Assembly (NCBI GenBank): GCA_947631235.1
Contig: CANRKO010000004.1
Location: forward strand, 107,161-171,160
Reading direction: 5' to 3'
DNA length: 64,000 nt
Source of the DNA: an uncultured Clostridia bacterium
GTDB taxonomy: Bacteria; Bacillota; Clostridia; UBA1381
Made by a program: the position numbers and the translations under genes. Within the stretch, counting starts at the first letter, position 1, and each line of letters starts with the position of its first letter. The notes beneath the pieces are model-generated. The model saw only the letters and a program-made list of their open reading frames with translations, ran no database searches and had not been told where the DNA came from. Positions 1 through 7,265 of this stretch are shown piece after piece.

Positions 1-192
1 TTTGTCGGTCAGGAGATGATAAGGCTCGGTATTGAGCCTATCGCGTCACTGCTCAAGGCGGATATGCTCGGCGTTGAGACGCCCGACCCCGACCCCGGCG
101 CGAAACCTATGAACGCAAAAGAAATCGAGCATATTAAGACGATAGGTCTTGTGAATATGCCCGATATAGATAAGGATATAACGAATTTATAA
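1..192 (+). CDS. C-terminal fragment of an unidentified protein
   Basis: An open frame enters from the left edge and stops with TAA at 190-192, giving the last 63 residues of a protein. The fragment starts FVGQEMIRLGIEPIASLLKA and continues into an acidic, Pro/Asp-rich linker and a short tail ending in TNL. The opening helix followed by a short hydrophobic stretch loosely recalls the C-terminal end of SGNH/GDSL esterases such as rhamnogalacturonan acetylesterases. That would suit the pectin genes further on, but it is a guess from a few residues. No catalytic motif lies in the visible part, so the function is unknown. Confidence 0.5.
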   Translation, partial: FVGQEMIRLGIEPIASLLKADMLGVETPDPDPGAKPMNAKEIEHIKTIGLVNMPDIDKDITNL

Positions 193-199
193 AGAGTAT

Positions 200-228
200 T
201 TGACATTTTTGTGGGGATTTGTTATAAT
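200..228 (+). promoter_or_regulatory. Consensus vegetative promoter for a small RNA
   Basis: TTGACA at 200-205 and TATAAT at 223-228 are separated by exactly 17 bases, a perfect sigma-A-type match. Transcription should start near 234-237, at the base of the structured element that follows. No plus-strand gene lies downstream. Confidence 0.85.
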
Positions 229-234
229 ATGTTC

Positions 235-307
235 AACAGAGGTGATGGATGGGCAATCACCTTCGGAAACGGAGGTCAACCCATCAAGGCTAGCCTCTGT
301 TTTTTTT
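235..307 (+). ncRNA. Candidate compact pseudoknotted small RNA with intrinsic terminator
   Basis: The element starts a few bases after a consensus promoter and ends in a run of eight T (300-307). Three helices and a pseudoknot can be drawn. The outer stem is CAGAGG 237-242 with CCTCTG 294-299. Hairpin 1 is GGTGAT 241-246 with ATCACC 256-261. Hairpin 2 is CCTTCG 260-265 with CGGAGG 270-275, capped by a GAAA tetraloop. The hairpin-1 loop GATGGG (248-253) is perfectly complementary to CCCATC (280-285). CCTCTG can also pair with CGGAGG 270-275, so the terminator stem has two possible partners, as in a switch. Hairpin, hairpin and 3' pseudoknot strand is the topology of fluoride riboswitches, but their conserved 3' segment is not recognisable. 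No plus-strand gene follows, so it looks like a free-standing RNA. I cannot name the family. Confidence 0.6.
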
Positions 308-330
308 GCCAGAAAATAGATTATGAAAAA

Positions 331-351
331 GGCTGCGCGTTTTGCGCAGCC
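331..351 (-). terminator. Intrinsic terminator after the diguanylate cyclase gene
   Basis: GGCTGCGC (331-338) pairs with GCGCAGCC (344-351). On the minus strand the hairpin is followed by a T run (A326-330 on the plus strand), a few bases after the stop at 358. Confidence 0.8.
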
Positions 352-357
352 TTGTTT

Positions 358-2694
358 TTAAAGCTTTTCTTTTGTTTTGTCCTCGTACCATTCAAACATA
401 CTTCTGTGGCGGTCTTTCTCGCGCTTTACCGCAAAGTGCGCCTTGCTAAAACCGATACCGCCTTCCTCGCCGTCCTTTAAGACGTACGCGCCCGTTCTGA
501 CCACGAGGTCTACGCCCGGGTATTTCTCGTTCTGGCGGCGGCAGAAGGTTTCATACTCGGTTTTGTACTTTTTGATAAGATTGTAGTCGTACCTGCCTAT
601 GCGGAACGCGCAAAGGAAATTGTCCGTGCCGTTCACGTGTCCGAATACGGCGCGGGCGGGTTCGGTATTGCCGCTTATAAATCTGCCGAAGTCGGCGAGC
701 ATATCGTCGCCGGCGCGGTAACCGTATTTCAGATTTAACTGTATCATGTTGCCGAACTCACAGTGGAACACGACTATATCCTCACCGTTTTCCGCCGCGA
801 ATTTGCGCAGTCTGCCGAGTTCCGTGTAGAATTTATCCATATTGTAGAGACCCGTGCGCTTATCGACATCCACTTCCTTCTGCAGTTCTATCTCGCGCTG
901 CGTGCCTCTGCCCGCCTGCGCGATGAACATCGTCATGATTTTCGTCGCGATATTCAGACCTTCCTGCTCCTCTTCCTTCCATTCCTTGTTCTTGTCAAAG
1001 CGTATACAGGTGAACATATAGAAATTCTCGTCGGTGGTCGTGTCGGCGATGTAAATCATGCTGTAGTCCTTGTTCTTCTCAAACTCGCGCTGGAATTTCG
1101 ACGAAAAGCCCTCGGTATTTTCCGGAGTGACGCTGAACACGGGATTTTTCTCAAAGTGGTTGCGGAACTTCATTATATCCGAGTGAACGTAATAGCCGCT
1201 CTTTCCGGCGTTGTTGTGGAACTCGGAGTCTCGCGACCACTCGTAGCGCACGGTTATGAGGTCGTCCTTGCTGTTCACCTGCATGACCTGCATCCAGTCG
1301 AAGTCGAATTTCGCGGTGATATATTTTATTATGCCGTAGATAGTGTCGTCGTTCGTTTTGGCGGCGGCGGAAAGTTCGAGGAATACCTTCATCAAATCCT
1401 TCTGCTCCAGCATTTCCTTGCTCGTGTCGTCGTCCGTTTCGTAATCTATGGCTCTGCCGCTGCTCTCGTCCATGCCGTCGTTGTAAAGCTGCCACTGCGC
1501 CTTACCGTTCTTTTTCGCAGCGTACAGAGCCTTATCCGCCTTTTCAAACATATCCTTGTAGCGCGGCTGCTCGTCAAACTGCTCGCCGAGCGAAATACCG
1601 ATACTGCACGACACGTTTCCGCCGTTCGCGAGACGGAAATCGAGAATTTTAAGTATTATTTTATCGGCTGTCTCCTTGACTTCCTTTTTGTCGGCTGCGA
1701 ACACGAACAGGAAAAACTCGTCGCCGCCGTACCGTCCGGCTATCGAGAAATTCGGGCGTATGTCAGCCAAAACGTGCGCCACCATTTCTATTACCGTGTC
1801 GCCGTAAAGGTGTCCGTAATTGTCGTTTATACTCTTAAAGTTGTCGATATCCATTACGAGCAGCGCGTAGTCGCGGCGGTCGGAGTTTTTCTTTAAGTAA
1901 TCCTCGATGCGCTTTACCGCGGCGTTTCTGTAGTATATGCGGAGATTTGAGTCCATCTCCGCCTCAGCCTGACGCTCCTTCGCCTTTGTTTTCTCGTCCT
2001 CTATGTCCACCATTACGCCGAAAACGCGGGCAAGATGTCCGTCGTCGTCGTAATCAAACTGGCGCGTAACGCGATACCACCTGTATTTGTCTTGTCCCGG
2101 CAGCATTATCTGCGCGGCGAGAACGCTCTCTTCGGGGTTGTATATGTTGTTTAAGAAAAATTCCCTGTTTTCGGGGTGGAGAGCCTCGGGCGGCATACCC
2201 GCCTCGTCGCCTACGTTCTTCACTATCTTAACCGAGCTGCCGTCGCCGTCGGGCATGTAGAAGGTGTGCGTTTTCTTTTTGAGATTATGCTCGAATACGA
2301 TATTTTTCGAGTCGCACATCGTTTCCGCGAATTTTTCCTTCTCGTTTTCCGCCTCCTCAGCCATAAGGCTGTACTCCGTCGCGTCCCATAAAATACCGAG
2401 GAGCGCATCGTCCGCATACTGCGAAACGGTCATTTCTATCGTCTTTGTTCTGTTGCCGCATTTCGCGGTATATGTAATTTTTTTGCTGTCGCCGCCCTGC
2501 GCCTTTGCGGCTGCCGTTTCAAGCTGTTCGCCATACTTGTCGGATATATTAAGATTTACATCATCATCGTTTGAGAACGAAGAAAAATAGACTTCGTTCG
2601 CGTAAAGAACCTTCCACGGCGCGTGGTTCTCAAAAGCTACCGCGCCGCACGGCAATCTGTTAAGTTCGTCATCGGGGAAACGGCATTTATTCAT
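358..2694 (-). CDS. Diguanylate cyclase with PAS-like sensors and a second degenerate GGDEF domain
   Basis: This 778-residue protein probably makes the second messenger cyclic di-GMP from GTP. Residues about 1-110 and 120-235 look like two PAS-type sensor folds, the second ending in a signal-transmitting helix. A complete GGDEF domain follows at about 270-405, with the metal-binding MDIDNFKSIND segment and the signature RYGGDEFF near residues 321-328. No RxxD inhibitory site precedes the signature. Residues about 430-590 look GAF-like. The C-terminal part (about 600-760) resembles a second GGDEF domain whose signature has decayed to NGTDNF, so it probably binds or regulates rather than catalyses. 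No membrane segment is seen, so the protein is cytoplasmic. GGAGG lies about 9 bases before the ATG at 2694. The catalytic call is firm; the signal is unknown. Confidence 0.88.
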   Translation of the reverse strand: MNKCRFPDDELNRLPCGAVAFENHAPWKVLYANEVYFSSFSNDDDVNLNISDKYGEQLETAAAKAQGGDSKKITYTAKCGNRTKTIEMTVSQYADDALLGILWDATEYSLMAEEAENEKEKFAETMCDSKNIVFEHNLKKKTHTFYMPDGDGSSVKIVKNVGDEAGMPPEALHPENREFFLNNIYNPEESVLAAQIMLPGQDKYRWYRVTRQFDYDDDGHLARVFGVMVDIEDEKTKAKERQAEAEMDSNLRIYYRNAAVKRIEDYLKKNSDRRDYALLVMDIDNFKSINDNYGHLYGDTVIEMVAHVLADIRPNFSIAGRYGGDEFFLFVFAADKKEVKETADKIILKILDFRLANGGNVSCSIGISLGEQFDEQPRYKDMFEKADKALYAAKKNGKAQWQLYNDGMDESSGRAIDYETDDDTSKEMLEQKDLMKVFLELSAAAKTNDDTIYGIIKYITAKFDFDWMQVMQVNSKDDLITVRYEWSRDSEFHNNAGKSGYYVHSDIMKFRNHFEKNPVFSVTPENTEGFSSKFQREFEKNKDYSMIYIADTTTDENFYMFTCIRFDKNKEWKEEEQEGLNIATKIMTMFIAQAGRGTQREIELQKEVDVDKRTGLYNMDKFYTELGRLRKFAAENGEDIVVFHCEFGNMIQLNLKYGYRAGDDMLADFGRFISGNTEPARAVFGHVNGTDNFLCAFRIGRYDYNLIKKYKTEYETFCRRQNEKYPGVDLVVRTGAYVLKDGEEGGIGFSKAHFAVKREKDRHRSMFEWYEDKTKEKL

Positions 2695-2891
2695 TTTTCC
2701 TCGCCTCCTGAATTAAAATTTTACCTATTATAATAGTATATTTTATCACAAATTCCGTTTAAAGTAAATATTTATGGCGGCTGCAAAATGAAAACCGTAT
2801 AATTTTACAAAAAAAGTGCGGATTTATTGTGCAGTTTCAATAGTTAATTTTATATTTTTCTATAAAATGTACGCATATTATCTAAAAAATT

Positions 2892-2921
2892 GAGCCCGAC
2901 AGCATATACACTGTCGGGCTC
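2892..2921 (-). terminator. Intrinsic terminator after the SLH glucosaminidase gene
   Basis: GAGCCCGACAG (2892-2902) pairs perfectly with CTGTCGGGCTC (2911-2921), and a T-rich tract follows on the minus strand. It sits 10 bases past the stop at 2931. Confidence 0.85.
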
Positions 2922-2930
2922 CTTTTAATA

Positions 2931-4028
2931 TCAATACCGTTTCATCTCGTCGAGCATTCCGAGAATTTGATAGCCGTAATTTATATCGGGACACCACTTG
3001 CCGCCGAGCTGTTCCACATATGCTACCGTTCCCGCCCATTCGGTCGTGAGAGCGACGTAGTAGCGGTCATGCACCTCGCCGACGGGGTCAAGACCCGTGT
3101 ACGCGCACATATGGTTAAAGTGCGCTCTTACTCCGTCCTCCGGCGTCGCGAACGACTCGTGATCCTCCGTCGCGTCGCCTTTTGAGTCCTTGATTTTTAT
3201 GCCCGCCCAGTTGTTCATCTCCGGCAGCACTGCGCCGCCGTAATTGCCGTAACCCGTTTCCTTGCCCGCCTGCGCGTACATAACGTCGGGGCGTATGCCG
3301 AACACCTCGCCGTAGTACCAGTATAGCGGCGCGGCGTTAATGAAAAGTTCCGAGCCGCCGCATGCCGTCGCCCATCTGACCGCCTGTTCCTCGCTGACCT
3401 CGCTCTCGCCGAATATCGACGTTAAGCCGTCCGTCGGGTTTAGCGCGCGGTACAGTATGCAGCAAGCCTCGGCGCGTGTCAGTAAGTCCTTCGGGTGCAA
3501 AAGCGCATTTTCGTCGCCGCGCATATACAAATTTTTAACTGCCGTTTCCACAAGATTTTTGTACGCGTCGTCAACCTCCGCGCCGTCGTCAAAGCTGTAA
3601 TTCGCGACCGAGAAACTGCTTGCCGCCTTTCCACCCGACGCCTTCACGAGCGTCGCGGCAAATTCCTCGCGCGTCACGTACTCGCCGCCGTTAAAATTCT
3701 CGCCCTTTACGGGCATACAGTCCTGTATCGCGAGCGAGTACGGATAGTACCAGTCCGTTGTCTTAGAGTCGGCGAAAATCGTTTCGTCCGCCTGCGTGAG
3801 ACCGAACGCGTCAGTAAATATACGCGCCATCTGCGCGCGCGTTATATTGCCGCCTAGGTCGAAATCGCCGTACTCGTCGCCCGACAGTATATCGTTGTCG
3901 TAGCAGTACAGAGCAGCCGTTTCAGCCCACGGGTACGCTTTTATTTCCTTATTGAGACTTCCCGCGAACGCGGCTGTCGGCGCGGCGGCAAGCGTTAATG
4001 TCAGTATTGTCGATATGATTTTTTTCAT
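2931..4028 (-). CDS. SLH-domain surface protein with glucosaminidase domain
   Basis: This 365-residue secreted murein hydrolase has an N-terminal signal peptide (Lys-Lys, hydrophobic core, cleavage after AAFA near residue 22). Three S-layer-homology repeats cover about residues 28-205; motifs such as ITRAQMARIF, VTREEFAATL and LTRAEACCIL are typical. SLH repeats bind pyruvylated secondary wall polymer and hold the protein at the cell surface. The C-terminal 160 residues form a glucosaminidase (GH73/lysozyme-like) domain in which AGKETGYGNYGG carries the likely catalytic Glu. The open frame extends upstream to 4136, but AAAGGA stands nine bases before the ATG at 4028, where the signal peptide begins, so that start is used. 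Its likely role is peptidoglycan turnover or cell separation. Confidence 0.87.
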   Translation of the reverse strand: MKKIISTILTLTLAAAPTAAFAGSLNKEIKAYPWAETAALYCYDNDILSGDEYGDFDLGGNITRAQMARIFTDAFGLTQADETIFADSKTTDWYYPYSLAIQDCMPVKGENFNGGEYVTREEFAATLVKASGGKAASSFSVANYSFDDGAEVDDAYKNLVETAVKNLYMRGDENALLHPKDLLTRAEACCILYRALNPTDGLTSIFGESEVSEEQAVRWATACGGSELFINAAPLYWYYGEVFGIRPDVMYAQAGKETGYGNYGGAVLPEMNNWAGIKIKDSKGDATEDHESFATPEDGVRAHFNHMCAYTGLDPVGEVHDRYYVALTTEWAGTVAYVEQLGGKWCPDINYGYQILGMLDEMKRY

Positions 4029-4084
4029 TTGATTTGTCCTTTCGCTGTATTGTAAGCGTATTTTACCACACTTTTCCCGATTTT

Positions 4085-5290
4085 TCAAGTGGCAGCGTCG
4101 TTTTGCGGCGCGTCGGGCTGCGGCGTCGGCTCGCACTTGTCCGCGCCGCCGAAGAACACGGACAAAATAAGTTCGCGCAGCATAGCCGTTATACCCTTTT
4201 TATTAACGTCCGCCGCAGCGGTAAGATCTATCTCGTCTATCACCTCGCCGCCGCGTTTCACGCGCACCGTACCAAGCTTATCGCCCGCCTTTACGGGCGC
4301 GGTAACGTTGTCGTTAAACACAATTTCCTTTTCTATATCTTCCTCGCCGCCCTTTTGGGTAAGCACCGAGCAGCCGTCCGAGGCTATCGTTTCCACTCTG
4401 TCCGTCTCGCCTTTCGCGACGGATACGCTGCCCATATTGTCGCCCGCGGCTACCTGTACGTTCACGGAGTAATTCGCGAAACCGTAGTCAAGCATAGCGC
4501 GTGCGCCGTCAAACCGTTTCGCGCTCGTCGGCGCACCGAGTATTACGGCGATAAGCTGCATATCGTCGCGTTTTGCGCTCGCGGACAGACAGCACAGCGC
4601 CTTCGACGTCGAGCCCGTCTTTAAGCCGTTCGCACCGTCGTAATAGTGTATCAGCTTATTTGTGTTCGCAAGCTGGAACTTGCCGCCGCGTAACGTGTCC
4701 GTCCATATGGAAGTATAGTTAAAAATGGTCTTGTGCTTTAAAAGCTCGCGCGACATTATCGCCACATCGCGTGCGCTGGAGTAGTGGTTGTCGGCGTCAA
4801 GACCGTTCGTGTTTACAAAGTGCGTATTCTTCATGCCGAGTTCCTGCGCCTTCTTGTTCATCATATCCACAAACGCGCTCTCACTTCCGGCAAGATGCTC
4901 GGCCATAGCGACGCAGCCGTCGTTCGCGCTCGCGACGGCGATACCTTTAAGCATATCGTTTACGCTCAGTTTCTCGCCCGCCTCAAGGAACATCGTGCTG
5001 CCGCCGTAGCTCATCGCGTTTTCACTGACCGTCACAATATCGTCGAGCGTCAGCGTGCCGTTATCGACCGCCTCCATTATAAGCAGCATCGTCATTATTT
5101 TCGTAACGCTCGCTATCGGCACCTGCTCGTCCGGCATCATCTCGTACAGCACCTCGCCGCTGTCAGCCTCGATAAGAATTGCGGCTCGCGCGTCTATGCC
5201 GAGGTTCGGCGCGTCCTCGCCCTCCGCAAAGACGTTTATTCCCCCGAGCGTGAGGGACAGGCATATCATTAAGCATATTATTTTTTTCAT
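4085..5290 (-). CDS. dacF: D-alanyl-D-alanine carboxypeptidase, DacF/PBP5 type
   Basis: This 401-residue low-molecular-weight penicillin-binding protein trims the terminal D-Ala from peptidoglycan stem peptides outside the membrane. All three active-site motifs are present: S61-V-T-K64, S121-A-N123 and K224-T-G. A signal peptide occupies residues 1-22. The region after about 280 is the beta-rich PBP5 C-terminal domain, followed by a hydrophobic or amphipathic stretch near 370-385 that probably anchors it. AAGGAG precedes the ATG at 5290. In Bacillus, dacF lies near xerD and spoIIM beside the spoIIA operon and helps shape the spore cortex. Here xerD and spoIIM lie just beyond the next two genes on the same strand, which favours DacF over a vegetative paralogue. 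Confidence 0.88.
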   Translation of the reverse strand: MKKIICLMICLSLTLGGINVFAEGEDAPNLGIDARAAILIEADSGEVLYEMMPDEQVPIASVTKIMTMLLIMEAVDNGTLTLDDIVTVSENAMSYGGSTMFLEAGEKLSVNDMLKGIAVASANDGCVAMAEHLAGSESAFVDMMNKKAQELGMKNTHFVNTNGLDADNHYSSARDVAIMSRELLKHKTIFNYTSIWTDTLRGGKFQLANTNKLIHYYDGANGLKTGSTSKALCCLSASAKRDDMQLIAVILGAPTSAKRFDGARAMLDYGFANYSVNVQVAAGDNMGSVSVAKGETDRVETIASDGCSVLTQKGGEEDIEKEIVFNDNVTAPVKAGDKLGTVRVKRGGEVIDEIDLTAAADVNKKGITAMLRELILSVFFGGADKCEPTPQPDAPQNDAAT

Positions 5291-5374
5291 ATTTTTACTC
5301 CTTTCTAATTTTTAGGATATGCCGTTTGTCCGCGTTTATACTATAAATTCAGAATTTGGGGCGTTGCACAGACT

Positions 5375-5704
5375 TTACTGCCGATGTGCCGCTGTAATTG
5401 TTTTCAAGCTGTCTATTATCACTGAAAGAGCATTAATATCATTATCACTTAACCCGGTAACATCAAGACATTGTGCTGTATCATGCCGCGGTATATTTGA
5501 ATATCCGAGCAAATAATCAAGGCTTACGCCAAAATGTTCCGCGAGTGTTATTAACGATTTTTCGTTCTTGGGAAAATGTTTTCCCAGCTCATATGCACTT
5601 ATCATATTTGCGGACACGAATAACAACTTTGCAATGTCCTTTTGTTTCTCGTCATTATCCTCGCGCAGACTCTTTAATCTTTCACCGAAAGTCATATAGA
5701 TCAC
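5375..5704 (-). CDS. XRE-family helix-turn-helix regulator
   Basis: This 109-residue protein has a Cro/CI-type DNA-binding domain at about residues 5-62 (FGERLKSLREDNDEKQKDIA, then the recognition helix around SANMISAYELGKHFP). A short C-terminal region of about 45 residues has no recognisable fold. GAGG lies eight bases before the ATG at 5704; an in-frame ATG three codons on is possible. It is divergently oriented to the zinc-ribbon membrane protein starting at 5836. The 130-base gap holds repeated TTCTC half-sites and a dyad inside the other gene's promoter, so it probably controls that promoter and its own. Both genes are more AT-rich than their neighbours, which suggests a transferred pair placed inside the dacF-xerD-spoIIM block. 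Confidence 0.85.
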   Translation of the reverse strand: MIYMTFGERLKSLREDNDEKQKDIAKLLFVSANMISAYELGKHFPKNEKSLITLAEHFGVSLDYLLGYSNIPRHDTAQCLDVTGLSDNDINALSVIIDSLKTITAAHRQ

Positions 5705-5729
5705 CTCAGTAATATTGTATCTAAAAACA

Positions 5730-5799
5730 ATATAAATTCTCGAAAATTCTCATAAAACATTATTTTTGTATTGACAATCTCGTAAAATGAGATTATAGT
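5730..5799 (+). promoter_or_regulatory. Divergent control region with candidate XRE operators
   Basis: The rightward promoter is TTGACA at 5771-5776 and TATAGT at 5794-5799, spaced by 17 bases. Between the boxes lies an inverted repeat, AATCTC 5776-5781 and GAGATT 5789-5794. Two further AATTCTC-like half-sites lie at about 5733-5752. A repressor bound at the dyad would block the promoter of the zinc-ribbon gene; the adjacent XRE protein is the obvious candidate. Confidence 0.6.
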
Positions 5800-5835
5800 T
5801 ATATATATAATATTTTTATGAAAGGAATATTCATT

Positions 5836-7218
5836 ATGAAGTATTGTTCAAAATGCGGATCTCAAAATCCAAACGAATTCAATTTCTGTGCCAAATGCGG
5901 AAATTCCATAGAGGATGCAGAAATTAAACCGGAAGAAACATACGAAATTGCGGATGCCATAGCTGCACCCACGGCAGAACAAAAAGTAAAAGCATCGAAA
6001 ACGGGTATAGCCGCGCTGATATTATCTATTATAGGCTTTTTGACGGCATTTATCAAAGTCGGCTTAGTTTTGGACATTATTGCTGTTGCTCTGGGAATAA
6101 TTTCGTTAATTCAATCAAAGAAAAAGCCGTCAAAAAAAAGTTTGCCGATTGCCGGAATTATTATCGCGGCTTGCTCTCTTATTCTGTCTTTGGGGCTTAT
6201 ATGGGAATCGGTTGCGTCAATATTTAATATAGGAAGGAGCGACGCGACTGTTGCGGCTGATAATCTTATAATGGAAATCGGCGAAGTAACGCTTGACAGC
6301 ACAGACAAAATAAAACAAGCCGAGGACGCTGTTTCGGCACTTAGCGAAAATGAAAAGGATAGACTTAAATACGAAAAAGTGCTTGAAAAAGCAAAAAACG
6401 AATATACGGATTTGCAAGCTGAGGAAGTAGAAAATAAAATTTCGGCAATAGGCGAGGTAACGCTTGACAGCGATGGGGCGATTTCCGATGCACGCAATGC
6501 TTTTGACAACAGCACCGACGAGGTAAAAAACCTCGTAAGCAACTCACAGGTTTTATCGGATGCAGAAAAGACTCTCTCGCAATTACGAACTGCGAATGTT
6601 GAAAATATGATTGCTAAAATCGGCGAGGTAACGCTTGACAGTGAAGCTGCCGTTAATGAGGCGCAATCCGAGTACGACAAACTGCTCGATGAGGATAAAC
6701 AGAAGGTTTCCAACGCATCTACGCTCAGCGCGGCAACAGCGAAGCTGAAAGAATTAAAACTTTCTTCGGTAATAGGCAAATTAACCACCGAAACCGATAA
6801 GGTTCAGGGAGCAACATTCTATAAGCCCCAATGTATGCCGGAATACGCTGATATACGCTGCTATATCCTGCCATATATTGGAAAAGATACGAATAATACA
6901 TGGCTGCGTATGGACATACATTATACAGGTGATTCGTGGGTTTTCTTTAAAAGCATAGAAGTTGTTGCGGATGGTACGCATTACTCAAAAAACTTTAACT
7001 ATTTTGACGTTAACCATAGTAATTCCGGCGGTGTAGTTTGGGAGTGGATTGACACAGAAGTCGGAAACCGTGATATTGAGATGCTCAAAGCTATAGCAAA
7101 TTCAAACGAAACAATAGTCCGTTATAAAGGTGATGCTTATACATATGATTTGACCGTTACAAGCAGCGATAAACAGGGAATTAAAGATGTTCTTACCGCC
7201 TACGAGGCGATGAAGTAA
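5836..7218 (+). CDS. Zinc-ribbon membrane protein with three 57-residue extracytoplasmic repeats
   Basis: This 460-residue protein starts with a zinc ribbon (Cys 4, 7, 18 and 21), then a linker and two or three membrane helices at about residues 55-125. After these come three tandem repeats of 57 residues (about 147-315), each opening with a nearly identical IGEVTLDS motif and predicted helical with Glu/Lys-rich faces. A unique C-terminal domain of about 140 residues resembles small extracytoplasmic domains of unknown function. AAGGAA sits nine bases before the ATG at 5836; an upstream in-frame ATG at 5818 lacks a ribosome-binding site. It stands alone, transcribed away from an XRE regulator. 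The zinc ribbon plus membrane-helix layout is common in uncharacterised Firmicutes proteins. Function unknown; codon use is AT-rich compared with nearby housekeeping genes. Confidence 0.75.
   Translation: MKYCSKCGSQNPNEFNFCAKCGNSIEDAEIKPEETYEIADAIAAPTAEQKVKASKTGIAALILSIIGFLTAFIKVGLVLDIIAVALGIISLIQSKKKPSKKSLPIAGIIIAACSLILSLGLIWESVASIFNIGRSDATVAADNLIMEIGEVTLDSTDKIKQAEDAVSALSENEKDRLKYEKVLEKAKNEYTDLQAEEVENKISAIGEVTLDSDGAISDARNAFDNSTDEVKNLVSNSQVLSDAEKTLSQLRTANVENMIAKIGEVTLDSEAAVNEAQSEYDKLLDEDKQKVSNASTLSAATAKLKELKLSSVIGKLTTETDKVQGATFYKPQCMPEYADIRCYILPYIGKDTNNTWLRMDIHYTGDSWVFFKSIEVVADGTHYSKNFNYFDVNHSNSGGVVWEWIDTEVGNRDIEMLKAIANSNETIVRYKGDAYTYDLTVTSSDKQGIKDVLTAYEAMK
6281..6793 (+). repeat. Three tandem 171-bp coding repeats
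   Basis: The sequence GCGA(A/G)GTAACGCTTGACAG recurs at 6281, 6452 and 6623, exactly 171 bases apart, and marks three in-frame 57-residue units of the zinc-ribbon protein. The first 19 bases of each unit are nearly identical while the rest has diverged. Confidence 0.85.
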
Positions 7219-7230
7219 ATAATATAAAAA

Positions 7231-7253
7231 ACCGCCGGATCAAATCCGACGGT
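7231..7253. terminator. Bidirectional terminator between convergent genes
   Basis: ACCGCCGGAT (7231-7240) pairs with ATCCGACGGT (7244-7253) with one mismatch. The stem is flanked by A5 and T6, so it can terminate both the zinc-ribbon gene (stop 7218) and xerD (stop 7266). Confidence 0.8.
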
Positions 7254-7265
7254 TTTTTGTTTTCT

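Noticed and set aside
235..307. Signal recognition particle (4.5S-type) RNA
   Set aside because: The conserved domain IV sequence with the GGAAG loop and GAGCAGCC is absent, and the pseudoknot topology does not fit.
235..307. Fluoride riboswitch
   Set aside because: Hairpin, hairpin and pseudoknot order fits, but the characteristic 3' segment is missing and no fluoride exporter gene follows. Kept only as a comparison.
763..1896. Long plus-strand open frame of 377 codons opposite the diguanylate cyclase
   Set aside because: It is antisense to a gene with clear conserved motifs, has an Arg/Val/His-rich meaningless composition and no ribosome-binding site. The high GC at third positions of the real gene keeps the opposite frame open.
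6281..6793. CRISPR-like 171-bp repeats
   Set aside because: The period is in frame, inside a continuous protein gene, and identity is limited to the first bases of each unit.
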